Shown piece by piece: positions 25,162-32,897 of a DNA stretch of 64,000 nucleotides. This DNA comes from Sphaerochaeta sp032144095. GTDB taxonomy: Bacteria > Spirochaetota > Spirochaetia > Sphaerochaetales > Sphaerochaetaceae. The stretch is taken from positions 180,971-244,970 of the forward strand of contig NZ_JAVSNJ010000003.1 in NCBI RefSeq assembly GCF_032144095.1, written 5' to 3'. Under the pieces are notes generated by a model. It saw only the letters and a program-made list of their open reading frames with translations, was not told the origin of the DNA and made no database searches. Each line of letters starts with the position of its first letter. Position 1 is the stretch's first letter. The translations under genes were made by a program, and so were the position numbers.

Positions 25162-26271
25162 ATGGGAACTTTTCAGGCTGACATACTGCTAAAACAGAAA
25201 GAGATAGAGGGGCATCGCAATGACCTTTTCTCCTTATATGCTGAGCTTGGCTTCAGCATTGCCCAGATCGAGCAGATAACCCCACTGGGGTATGCAAAAG
25301 AGGAGTTTGACCAGTTTGTCGAGGTGGACCAACGCTATGACGAGGCCCTCCAGGCCTTCGAGAGGGTCAAGGGGTTCATCAGCCAGCTTGAGGACCGCTC
25401 CCGTAAGATCCAGGAGATCGAAGCCGATATCCGTGCCTTGAAGGCTCCTAGGGAGAAGCTTTTCTCCCGTCTTGGGGCGATAGCATATGAGGCCTATGGT
25501 TCGGACACCCTCCCTGACTACCTCAAGGAGACCTGCTCTCCTTTTTTTTCCGAACACCATGCCTCCACACAAAAATTGCAGGCTTCCTTGGAAAGCTGTT
25601 CCGGACGCTCGGGGACCCTGTCCCGCCTGCAATGCTCGATTATCAGGGCACGGTTGCACCACCTTCGCAAGAAGATTCTTCCCTCCCTGGTCAAGGCCGG
25701 GTCCATATTGGCTACCCTTGGCTGTGAGGCTGACCTTCCCGGGGTGGGCAAGGGGAACCTTTCTGGTGAGATCAAGCAGTTTCTCAAGAAACAGCAGGGC
25801 CTACAGCAGGAGCTGGACATCCACCACAGTGCTGTGGCAAAGCTCCGCTCCCAGGAGAAGGAGAGCCCCAAAAACCAGTTGGAGACCAGTAGGGTCCAGG
25901 TTAGGGAGATCGGAAAGCAGCGTACGAAGGTCAGCTCCCTCTACGGCAAGGCCCTTTACGAACATCTGAACCAGAGGGTCTCTGCACAGCTTGTCGGTTC
26001 TGCTTCCATGGCCCTTATGGAGCAGATCAGTCTGCACCTGCGTAGGGTCGAGCGGTTGGAGCAGGATATTGTTTCCCTGCAGAACCTCATGAAGATAGAG
26101 GAGCTTGAGGCTCAGATTGAACTGGAGAACCAGAAGATAGAGCATCTCCGTTCGCAGATAGAGAGTGCCAACAAGCAGATATCCCAGGTGGAGTATTCCA
26201 TCGAGAGAAAGCGGGGGAAGATTTCCTCACTCAGACCAATACAGGCGTTGTCAGGCAATGAACGAGAATAA
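25162..26271 (+). CDS. Coiled-coil protein of unknown function
   Basis: 369 residues, Glu/Gln/Leu/Lys-rich, predicted almost wholly helical. Long heptad stretches occur at roughly 1-100 and 215-365, with a less charged middle around residues 100-200. No signal peptide or membrane segment, so cytoplasmic. No family recognised. Its end overlaps the mltG start by 14 bases, which suggests coupled translation and a link to cell-wall synthesis or division, but that is context only. Confidence 0.7.
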   Translation: MGTFQADILLKQKEIEGHRNDLFSLYAELGFSIAQIEQITPLGYAKEEFDQFVEVDQRYDEALQAFERVKGFISQLEDRSRKIQEIEADIRALKAPREKLFSRLGAIAYEAYGSDTLPDYLKETCSPFFSEHHASTQKLQASLESCSGRSGTLSRLQCSIIRARLHHLRKKILPSLVKAGSILATLGCEADLPGVGKGNLSGEIKQFLKKQQGLQQELDIHHSAVAKLRSQEKESPKNQLETSRVQVREIGKQRTKVSSLYGKALYEHLNQRVSAQLVGSASMALMEQISLHLRRVERLEQDIVSLQNLMKIEELEAQIELENQKIEHLRSQIESANKQISQVEYSIERKRGKISSLRPIQALSGNERE

Positions 26272-27676
26272 CGATACGAACAACAAGCAGGAGAAGCCGC
26301 CCAAGGCGAAGGGCAGTGCAAACAGCAGCAGGCTCACCCTGGACATCGTCGACGATGGAAAGAACGTAAAAACTCCCGTCCGTAGGGTGAAGCCCACTGT
26401 CTCTGTCAGCAAGATGCAGGTGACGATCCCTGAGTCAGGGGTAAAGACAAAAAAAATAGAGGAAAGACAACCAGAAAAACAGGAGCAAAAACCTGCAAAA
26501 GAGACTCCTGCGCCTACTGTCAAGAAACCTGCTCTTCCTGCCACCCGGAAAAAACCTGCACCGAAAACTAAGCAGGCCCCTGCATCCCCAACGAAGAAAC
26601 CTGTCAGGAAAGCTCCTCCAAAGAAAAAAGTAGTTCCTCCTACGATTGGAAAACGGAAGGGGTATACCCCTACGGTTGCCTACCGCCTTCGCTTTCCTAT
26701 CTTTCTTGTGGCATTCCTGGTCTGCCTTTTCGCCCTGTTTTTTGCTTTCCACAAGGGCGTTGGATTGTTGGGAAGCTATTCCAAGCCAGGCAAACCCCTG
26801 TTTGCCAAGGATGACCGGGTAGAGGTTACTATCGAGGCCGGGATGAGTGCACGATCGGTGAGCGTGTTGCTCAAGGACCTGGGAATTGTTGATGACCCAG
26901 AGGGGTTGCTCTCCTACTTTGTTGAGCAGAATCTTGCCACTACTATTCGTACCGGTATCTTTATGATGGAGAAGGGGATGAGCTTTGCCGCCATTGGGGA
27001 GAGGCTGACTCTCCGTACCGGGGAGCTGACTATCGTGGTGAATCCTGCCAATACCCTTGCCACCATCGATTCCTTCCTGGATGCCCGGGGGTACGCCAGG
27101 CGGGGAGAGTTCCTCAAGGCTGCGGAGAGGCTGCAAAATGAGCACTCCCTCTCGTTTGCAGAAGGGTGGCTGCTCAGCGGCGAGTATGTGGTTCCCCAGG
27201 AGAGTGCGGCCTCTTCCCTTGCCATGGCAATGTTTTCTGCCATGCTGGAGAGTACCAGAGCCCATCTTGGTTCCGATAAGGTTGCACAGTGGGGTTTGGA
27301 GCAGGTCCTGATCATAGCTTCCATGATCCAGGCAGAGACCCAGAACCAGAGTGAGATGCCATTCATAGCCTCTGTGATCTACAACCGCCTTGAAGCGGGG
27401 GAGCCTCTGGGTATCGATGCCACAACTAGGTACGAACTGAACGACTGGAAGAATCCCATCCCTCTAGAGGCCTTGGAAACACAGACCCCCTACAATACCC
27501 GAAGGAAGGTCGGACTACCCCCGAGTGGTATCTGCTGCCCTTCCAAGGCGGCTGTAGAGGCCGCCCTGTCTCCTCTGAAGACGCCATACTTCTACTATTT
27601 GCACGGCCTGGACAAGCAACTCCACCTCGCTACAACCTATGAAGGGCATAAAGAGAATATCAAGGCCTATCGGTAA
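26258..27676 (+). CDS. mltG: Endolytic murein transglycosylase MltG
   Basis: Cleaves nascent glycan strands and sets chain length, anchored in the inner membrane. 472 residues: a long Lys/Pro/Ala-rich cytoplasmic tail (1-140, with repeated KKP motifs), one helix (about 143-165), a LysM-like segment, and the YceG catalytic domain with I-A-S-M-I-Q-A-E-T (catalytic Glu near 361). G-L-P-P-S-G-I-C follows, with the family's P-T/S-P-I replaced. The basic tail is far longer than in E. coli (about 340 residues in total). Overlaps the convergent sdpI-like gene by 17 bases. Confidence 0.92.
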   Translation: MNENNDTNNKQEKPPKAKGSANSSRLTLDIVDDGKNVKTPVRRVKPTVSVSKMQVTIPESGVKTKKIEERQPEKQEQKPAKETPAPTVKKPALPATRKKPAPKTKQAPASPTKKPVRKAPPKKKVVPPTIGKRKGYTPTVAYRLRFPIFLVAFLVCLFALFFAFHKGVGLLGSYSKPGKPLFAKDDRVEVTIEAGMSARSVSVLLKDLGIVDDPEGLLSYFVEQNLATTIRTGIFMMEKGMSFAAIGERLTLRTGELTIVVNPANTLATIDSFLDARGYARRGEFLKAAERLQNEHSLSFAEGWLLSGEYVVPQESAASSLAMAMFSAMLESTRAHLGSDKVAQWGLEQVLIIASMIQAETQNQSEMPFIASVIYNRLEAGEPLGIDATTRYELNDWKNPIPLEALETQTPYNTRRKVGLPPSGICCPSKAAVEAALSPLKTPYFYYLHGLDKQLHLATTYEGHKENIKAYR

Positions 27677-28319
27677 GGTTCTCTCCCCCTGCGGTCTTGT
27701 ATAGCCTGAAAGAGTAGAGGACCGGACCAAGGAGCATGGATGCAATAGAGAGAGGGAATACAAGGCTCACATACCACCCGCCTAGGGCGGAGATCAGGAG
27801 CAGGATCGATGCTGCGCTCCATAGCCACCCTGCAAAGCGGTGTGTCCTGTTCCAGTTTTCTTCGCTCGCCAAGGTCCAGGGCAACTTGATTCCCACAACA
27901 TAGTTTTGCTTGCATTTCGGAAGGTAGTTCCCGACGACCAGAAAAACCAATGCGATGGCGATGTGCCCTATTCTGTCAAGTTTTGCAGCATGCCCACCGG
28001 ATAAGACCAGGGGCATGGATATGATGAGCAACGATACAATTGGCAGTATCCACTTCGAGATTGTTCGTAAGGGCTGGCCCGCAGCCTTTTTGGGGTCATT
28101 GTTCATGATGACCTGCAAAAGGATATTCCCAAGGGCAAAGAGAGAGGGCAGGGCAAAGGCTGCAAAATTTTTGGAAGCGTAGTTGTCAGCCTCTCCTGCC
28201 AGGTTGAAATGGATTGGTATGCGCTCTGGTAGCTTATCGTAGAAAAGAAGAGAGATGGCAATGGGGCTTAGACAGACTAGGGTAGTGAGGATCAGGGTTT
28301 TGTCGATCGTGCGTTTCAT
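27660..28319 (-). CDS. SdpI-family membrane protein
   Basis: 219 residues: DUF1648 at the N terminus (P-E-R-I-P-I-H-F-N near residue 30) followed by an SdpI domain; six helices in all. In Bacillus SdpI gives immunity to the SdpC toxin and holds the regulator SdpR at the membrane. Here the partner regulator gene lies immediately upstream with a four-base overlap, but no sdpABC toxin genes are near. It may sense envelope stress or a foreign toxin. Confidence 0.85.
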   Translation of the reverse strand: MKRTIDKTLILTTLVCLSPIAISLLFYDKLPERIPIHFNLAGEADNYASKNFAAFALPSLFALGNILLQVIMNNDPKKAAGQPLRTISKWILPIVSLLIISMPLVLSGGHAAKLDRIGHIAIALVFLVVGNYLPKCKQNYVVGIKLPWTLASEENWNRTHRFAGWLWSAASILLLISALGGWYVSLVFPLSIASMLLGPVLYSFRLYKTAGGENLTDRP

Positions 28320-28594
28320 GAGTTACCTTCTTTTTGGGTGAACTGGGCACACCAGAGCATGATCTCCTCAAAGACTGAGGCATTCAGTTCATAGTAGATG
28401 AAGTTCTTGTACTTGGCCTCTGTAATGAGGGAGGCCTGCTTGAGTTGGGAGAGGTGGTAGGAGACTGTAGCAGAGGAAAGGCCCTCAACCTTGGCCGCGA
28501 TGTCGCCGGCTGTAAGCCTGCCTTCCTTCAGCATGGTGAGGATTTCCCTTCTGACGGGGTCTGCTACTGCTTTCATGGTCTGGGAAAAGCTCAT
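28316..28594 (-). CDS. ArsR-family regulator (SdpR-like)
   Basis: 92-residue winged-helix repressor: A-V-A-D-P-V-R-R-E-I-L near the N terminus, recognition helix around S-S-A-T-V-S-Y-H-L-S-Q-L, and the wing A-K-Y-K-N-F-I-Y-Y. No metal-binding cysteine motif typical of ArsR/SmtB, in keeping with the SdpR subgroup. GAGAGG precedes the ATG. Forms an autoregulated pair with the overlapping sdpI-like gene. Confidence 0.87.
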   Translation of the reverse strand: MSFSQTMKAVADPVRREILTMLKEGRLTAGDIAAKVEGLSSATVSYHLSQLKQASLITEAKYKNFIYYELNASVFEEIMLWCAQFTQKEGNS

Positions 28595-28687
28595 GGCACC
28601 TCTCTATTTCGAAAACAATCTAAATAGAAGATATCCTTTGCTATGGGTTTTATCAAGAGGGGGAGGTGCAAAGAGAGTACAAGCTGA

Positions 28688-28742
28688 CCGGCGATCGGAG
28701 CCGAACCGATACGAATTACCCATCTCTCAGGTTTTGAGTCTA
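28688..28742 (-). repeat. Decayed 3' half of tRNA-Leu (att-like direct repeat)
   Basis: 55 bases identical at 48 positions, without gaps, to 30628-30682, the 3' half of tRNA-Leu(CAA) from the anticodon loop to base 72. The offset is exactly 1940 bases. Mismatches lie mainly in the variable arm and T loop. No 5' half follows, and the discriminator is not A. This is the pattern left by integration into a tRNA gene. Confidence 0.8.
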
Positions 28743-28891
28743 CAGATATAAAGTCTCAATCATCCTGTTTCTAGTAGATATAATATACATTTCCTTGTAA
28801 TGTATACGTATATATATTTTGGCTATACAACAAGTACCTACCAGTATTGGGAAAAGTGGTAACAGTATTATCAGAAGTGGCAACTGTTATG

Positions 28892-28955
28892 GGATTCCAT
28901 ATATCCAATTTTGAGCATTATTGGAGCTATAGGATTCCATATATCCAACTTTGAG
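28892..28955. repeat. Pair of 24-base direct repeats
   Basis: 28892-28915 and 28932-28955 share 23 of 24 bases (GGATTCCATATATCCAA core, then T or C, then TTTGAG) with a 40-base period. A second weaker pair, AAGTGG-Y-AAC, precedes them at about 28855 and 28877. The core is itself near-palindromic (GGATnnnATATATCC). It could be a protein-binding site of the island. Confidence 0.6.
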
Positions 28956-29040
28956 TAACTGTAAAAGTTTAACATCTGGACCAATCCATTTCTGCATTGA
29001 AATGCGAGATGAATTCTTCTGTAGGGTATGAACAATTGGA

Positions 29041-30438
29041 TTAAAACGATTTCATCAGCCGTTTGGTCTGGCCGACCAGATAGAGTGGCAAGGTGACCAG
29101 GGTGTAGCAGTAATCGGATTTTGGTAGGCTAGAGGTGATAGTTTCCACCACAGGGGTGTGTATCGAGAACCGCAACGCTACCGCCAGTTGTTTCAATTCC
29201 ATGAACAAATGCAAGGATCTCAGGGTTCCTGTTTTTCCTGATTTCACCTCAACAGGGAGTATGGAATTCCCTTGCTGGAGTACAAAATCAACCTCAGCGC
29301 TGGATTGTGCTTTCTCCCTGCACCAATAGTAGAGCTCAGGATACATGTAGTTTGGTTGAATAAAGAGCAGGTGTTGTCCGATGAACTGTTCAGCCAATTC
29401 TTCTTTGTTCGAGAAGAACAGTTCGTCGTCTTGGGGAATGTCTGCAATCGATAATCCTTGGAGCGCAAGATAGATACCAATATCCAAAAGGATTCCTTTT
29501 GAGGTTTTTCGGTTGATCTCCGCCTTCAGGGGCAGATTATTGGAGTGGGAATGGTATGTCCTGTACAGAATCCTAGCCTGTACAAACAAGTTCAATATTT
29601 TGTCGGTGACAGCACTACGCTCTTGAGGGAGAAGGTCAACGTATGAAATTTTCTTTCCGACGGTGGTTCCCAGTTTGTCAAACACCTCCTGCAGCTTGCT
29701 GAGTTCTACTCTGGTCTTATACTTTGTAAAATCATCACGATAGGTGTTGAGAATGGAGAATTTCACTTTATCAGCTTCGAGTAATGACCCAGTATCCCTG
29801 AAGACTTTGAGTACTTGTGGCATCCCTCCTAACATATGATAGGTGCGAAGGTATTCCAATGCCTTTGTATGGATTGCTTGGGGTATTTCATCACCCAATG
29901 TATAGGCTTGGAGATACGCAAGCAGTTGCTCGGCTCCCATCGCCCCAAGGAATTCTTCGAATGTCATGGGGCCCAGAAAGAAGTATTCAATTCTCCCAAC
30001 GGGCATTGATAGCTCGTATTGTTCGAGTGCGAATTCAAGCAAGGACCCTGCGGCAATTACTGCAAGCTGAGGCAGTTGCTCGAAAAAGTAACGAAGTGTG
30101 AGGATCGCTTCGGGATTGGCTTGGATCTCATCGAGGAAGAGTACCGACTTCTCCAGGTCTATCCTCACATTGTATAAAACTTCCAAGGATTGGATAATTT
30201 TCTTGGGGTCGTTTGAGGTGAAGAGAGTTTTCAGGGTATGGTTTTGCTCAAAGTTGACATCGATCAGCTGGAGGTCGTTGTTTTGACAAAACAGCCTTAC
30301 CAGAGTTGATTTTCCCACCTGTCTGGCACCGCGAATGATAAAAGTAAGGGTAATAAAACCAGTAAAAGTGATAAATATAAGGGTAAAAATTATAGGACTA
30401 GGGTTATCCCCTGTTTGATAGCAAATAGGATTCACCAT
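29041..30438 (-). CDS. AAA-family ATPase with DUF4143 domain
   Basis: 465 residues. Walker A is in R-G-A-R-Q-V-G-K-S-T near residue 37-46, Walker B in S-V-L-F-L-D-E-I near 98, sensor region A-A-G-S-L-L-E near 131, and a C-terminal DUF4143 domain with the P-V-E-V-K-S-G-K nuclease-like motif near 407. Such ATPases are common, often horizontally transferred and of unproven function. The first 35 residues are abnormal: hydrophobic and partly repetitive, where relatives have a short polar lead into the P-loop. No Shine-Dalgarno is seen before the ATG, so the 5' end may be rebuilt or defective. Confidence 0.8.
   Translation of the reverse strand: MVNPICYQTGDNPSPIIFTLIFITFTGFITLTFIIRGARQVGKSTLVRLFCQNNDLQLIDVNFEQNHTLKTLFTSNDPKKIIQSLEVLYNVRIDLEKSVLFLDEIQANPEAILTLRYFFEQLPQLAVIAAGSLLEFALEQYELSMPVGRIEYFFLGPMTFEEFLGAMGAEQLLAYLQAYTLGDEIPQAIHTKALEYLRTYHMLGGMPQVLKVFRDTGSLLEADKVKFSILNTYRDDFTKYKTRVELSKLQEVFDKLGTTVGKKISYVDLLPQERSAVTDKILNLFVQARILYRTYHSHSNNLPLKAEINRKTSKGILLDIGIYLALQGLSIADIPQDDELFFSNKEELAEQFIGQHLLFIQPNYMYPELYYWCREKAQSSAEVDFVLQQGNSILPVEVKSGKTGTLRSLHLFMELKQLAVALRFSIHTPVVETITSSLPKSDYCYTLVTLPLYLVGQTKRLMKSF
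30336..30386. repeat. 18-base repeats in the 5' end of the ATPase gene
   Basis: 30336-30353 and 30369-30386 match at 16 of 18 bases (TGATAAA-AGTAAGGGTAA type) with a 33-base period, i.e. 11 codons. They encode the repeated hydrophobic lead of the ATPase. Confidence 0.6.
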
Positions 30439-30551
30439 CCAGGTGGGGAAATAGTGCTACTGTCATCATATTTCGATGGAAGGGTACCATCTCCTGTGAA
30501 TCTGCTACAGGGCGAGGCATCAAGAATACACCTATGTATGCACATAAAAAA

Positions 30552-30592
30552 TGTACACTGTATCCCGATTGGATTTGGTGTACACTTTTTTT
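30552..30592 (+). terminator. Terminator-like hairpin in the island
   Basis: TGTACAC (30552-30558) pairs with GTGTACA (30578-30584) over a 19-base loop, followed by C and a run of seven T. It points rightwards towards tRNA-Leu; no plus-strand gene is seen in front of it. Confidence 0.45.
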
Positions 30593-30626
30593 CTTGTCTT
30601 ATGTAAAGAATTAGAATTCTAAACTT

Positions 30627-30711
30627 TACCGGCGATCGGAATCGAACCGATACGGATTACTCATCCATCAGATTTTGAGTCTGACGTGTCTACCAATTTC
30701 ACCACGCCGGC
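30627..30711 (-). tRNA. tRNA-Leu (anticodon CAA)
   Basis: 85-nt class II tRNA. Acceptor GCCGGCG/CGCCGGT with a terminal G-U pair and discriminator A73; anticodon stem TCAGA/TCTGA around CTCAAAA; long variable arm; T stem ATCGG/CCGAT. CCA is not encoded. A minus-strand promoter fits upstream: TTGCTT, 17 bases, TAGCAT about 12 bases before the 5' end. Its 3' half is duplicated 1940 bases away. Confidence 0.95.
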
Positions 30712-30736
30712 ATTAGCTTTGTCATGCTAGCAAATC

Positions 30737-30767
30737 CTTTGGGAAAAAGCAACATGCTTTGGGAAAA
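30737..30767. repeat. 11-base direct repeats upstream of tRNA-Leu and the patatin gene
   Basis: CTTTGGGAAAA occurs at 30737-30747 and 30757-30767, a 20-base period (about two helical turns), in the intergenic region shared by tRNA-Leu (minus) and the patatin gene (plus). It overlaps the tRNA promoter spacer and -35 zone. Confidence 0.5.
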
Positions 30768-30836
30768 TAGTGTTGCTGTATGTATGATTGTTTTTTAGGA
30801 ATTTTTCAATTACAGTATGAACACTTGGAGGGCGTA

Positions 30837-32897
30837 GTGAAAACTCTGACAAAGACCCTTTGGCTATTGCTGATACTCATTTTTTCCTTAGCACCACTTC
30901 TTGCAGTTGAACAAGTGACAAATGCAAGTAATGATATCTTGACTGCCAACATCCCGATTTCCTATGGGGATGAAGCATTTAGGCGCCGCATTGAGGAAAA
31001 GACAGGAGGACTGCGCTCTCCTGTAGGATTGGTCCTTTCAGGTGGTTCAGCCCGTGCCTTTGCCCATATTGGCGTTTTGAAGCTTTTGGAAGAGCAGGGC
31101 ATTGTCCCTGATTTTATCATCAGCAACTCGATGGGAAGCATCATTGGTCTGTTGTATGCAGCAGGAATGTCAGCCGACCAGATCCTGGAGAGTGTCACCA
31201 ACGTCTCCCTGCAATCCCTCTTTGACCTAACGTTACCCCTTGGAGGAGGCCTTCTTGCCTCTTCCCGCTTCAATGCAAAGATTGCCTCAATCCTTGGCCG
31301 TGACCTTAAGGTGGAAGAGCTGCCTATCCCCATTGTGGTCATCTCCGAAGACCTGGTTACCCGAAGGCAGGTCTACATGGCAGAAGGGGACTTCTATACG
31401 GTGCTGCAGGCATCCTATGCCCTGCCTGTATACTTTCCCCCGGTGGAGTATAGGGGGCACCTCCTCCTTGATGGAGGCATCACCAACCTTGTCCCGGTAA
31501 ACCTTGCCTATGAGTATGCTGATTCCGTCATTGTCTCCACCACCTTCTACGATGTAGATACCCTAAACCTGAAGAATCCCCTTACGATCCTCAACGTGTC
31601 CATCGACATTGCAAAGAGAAGAAGGGGTGTGGAGGAGCTCAAGGAGCACCTCTCTGACGTTGTCTGGATCCGTTGTGCAGTTGAGGATGTCTCGTTCATG
31701 GACTTCTCGTCTGTAGATGAACTGGCAAGGAAAGGGTACCAATCTGCACTTCTCCAGGTAGAAAACCTGAAGAAACTGCCCCCAACTGGACCGAATGATT
31801 TCCTCTCTGAAAGGCGTTCCCTCCTGTCCCAGAAGATTGAAACGAGCATAGCCAACCAGATGCTCTTCTCCCACAGCAAACTGCATGATGCATCCCACCT
31901 GTTGGGTATCGGCTTCGATACCGACCGGAACGCCACCGATGACTCGGCCCTAAAGGATGACAATACCCTAGGTCTCAAATACACCATGAGGGTGGGGGAC
32001 ATCGACCTCGCACTGAACCTTGGGATGGCCTTCCAGACATATACCAACCAGAACATGACCACCGCTCCCGCCTTGCGGGGTCATTTCGACTACTATTTCC
32101 TCAACCATTTCATGATATCGGTGCAAAGCTCCCTGGCATGGGATATGGCAACGAACAAGCCGCTCTTTTCAGCTGCCCTGAACCTCGAAGGAAGGATCTA
32201 TCTGCTCGATGATACCCTTAGGCTTCGGTTCCTCCAGAGCGTGGAGCACCTTTCCAATAGTGGGCTAGGAAGTCTCGCCTCCTATTGGCCGAAGAATACC
32301 TATCTATCCTCTACGACAGCTGAAGCCCTATTGGCTCTTCCCCAGGAGAGCGGGTTTGGCCTGGAACGTGGCCTTTTTGCCCTCTCCTATCAGATCCTGG
32401 GAGACTATTCCGAAAGCCGCTCCTTCCTTACAGGAAAACTGGGAGCGACTGTATTGCACAAGAATACTGGGCTGTTCTGGGACTTCAGCAGCACGGCCCG
32501 ATTCGCCCTTGATGGTCAGGGTGATGTCCCCCTGTTCCTCTCCGATGGGTTCAGGACCAACAACAGTGCCTTGAACAGGCAGGGGCATGACCTCTCCTTG
32601 CCTACCACAAATGCTGCCAACCATCTGGTGGTGACATCCTTTGTGTTTGGGTTCAGGCCCCAAGGTTTCAAGCCCTCATTAGCTGAGCTTTTCATCTTTG
32701 AAGAGAGTAGCCTAGGGGCCTATATCGACCTTCTGTGGAATGAGGCATCCTGGAGTCCCTCCCTTTCGTTGGGACTGGAACTCCATTCCGACCTCTCCTT
32801 GCTGGGAATACGGACACTGCCCGTTACCCTCTATGGAGGGTGGGATCAGAGTGCGAACGGCATTGTCTGGGGGTTCTGGTTCAACATCATGCTCTAG
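30837..32897 (+). CDS. Patatin-like phospholipase with C-terminal outer-membrane barrel
   Basis: 686 residues: signal peptide (about 1-24), patatin domain (about 60-330) with the oxyanion loop S-G-G-S-A-R-A-F-A-H, nucleophile Ser98 in S-N-S-M-G and catalytic Asp212 in L-L-D-G-G, then beta-strand-rich C-terminal sequence as in Omp85/BamA-type barrels. Members of this layout carry the lipase across or onto the outer membrane. The usual G-x-S-x-G elbow reads S-x-S-x-G. GTG 30837 is preferred: GGAGG lies just before it and the signal peptide begins there. Ends in a four-base convergent overlap with the TPR gene. Confidence 0.87.
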   Translation: MKTLTKTLWLLLILIFSLAPLLAVEQVTNASNDILTANIPISYGDEAFRRRIEEKTGGLRSPVGLVLSGGSARAFAHIGVLKLLEEQGIVPDFIISNSMGSIIGLLYAAGMSADQILESVTNVSLQSLFDLTLPLGGGLLASSRFNAKIASILGRDLKVEELPIPIVVISEDLVTRRQVYMAEGDFYTVLQASYALPVYFPPVEYRGHLLLDGGITNLVPVNLAYEYADSVIVSTTFYDVDTLNLKNPLTILNVSIDIAKRRRGVEELKEHLSDVVWIRCAVEDVSFMDFSSVDELARKGYQSALLQVENLKKLPPTGPNDFLSERRSLLSQKIETSIANQMLFSHSKLHDASHLLGIGFDTDRNATDDSALKDDNTLGLKYTMRVGDIDLALNLGMAFQTYTNQNMTTAPALRGHFDYYFLNHFMISVQSSLAWDMATNKPLFSAALNLEGRIYLLDDTLRLRFLQSVEHLSNSGLGSLASYWPKNTYLSSTTAEALLALPQESGFGLERGLFALSYQILGDYSESRSFLTGKLGATVLHKNTGLFWDFSSTARFALDGQGDVPLFLSDGFRTNNSALNRQGHDLSLPTTNAANHLVVTSFVFGFRPQGFKPSLAELFIFEESSLGAYIDLLWNEASWSPSLSLGLELHSDLSLLGIRTLPVTLYGGWDQSANGIVWGFWFNIML

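Larger units (their letters stand above)
28743..30626. mobile_element. Putative tRNA-Leu integrated island remnant
   Basis: DNA between the tRNA-Leu gene and the copy of its 3' half. It is visibly AT-richer than the surroundings and contains one AAA/DUF4143 gene, short direct repeats and a terminator. No integrase or transposase is left, so it is either a decayed element or was mobilised in trans. Confidence 0.6.

Noticed and set aside
28846..28960. CRISPR array from the direct repeats
   Set aside because: Only two copies of each repeat, with spacers of 16 bases or less, and no cas genes.
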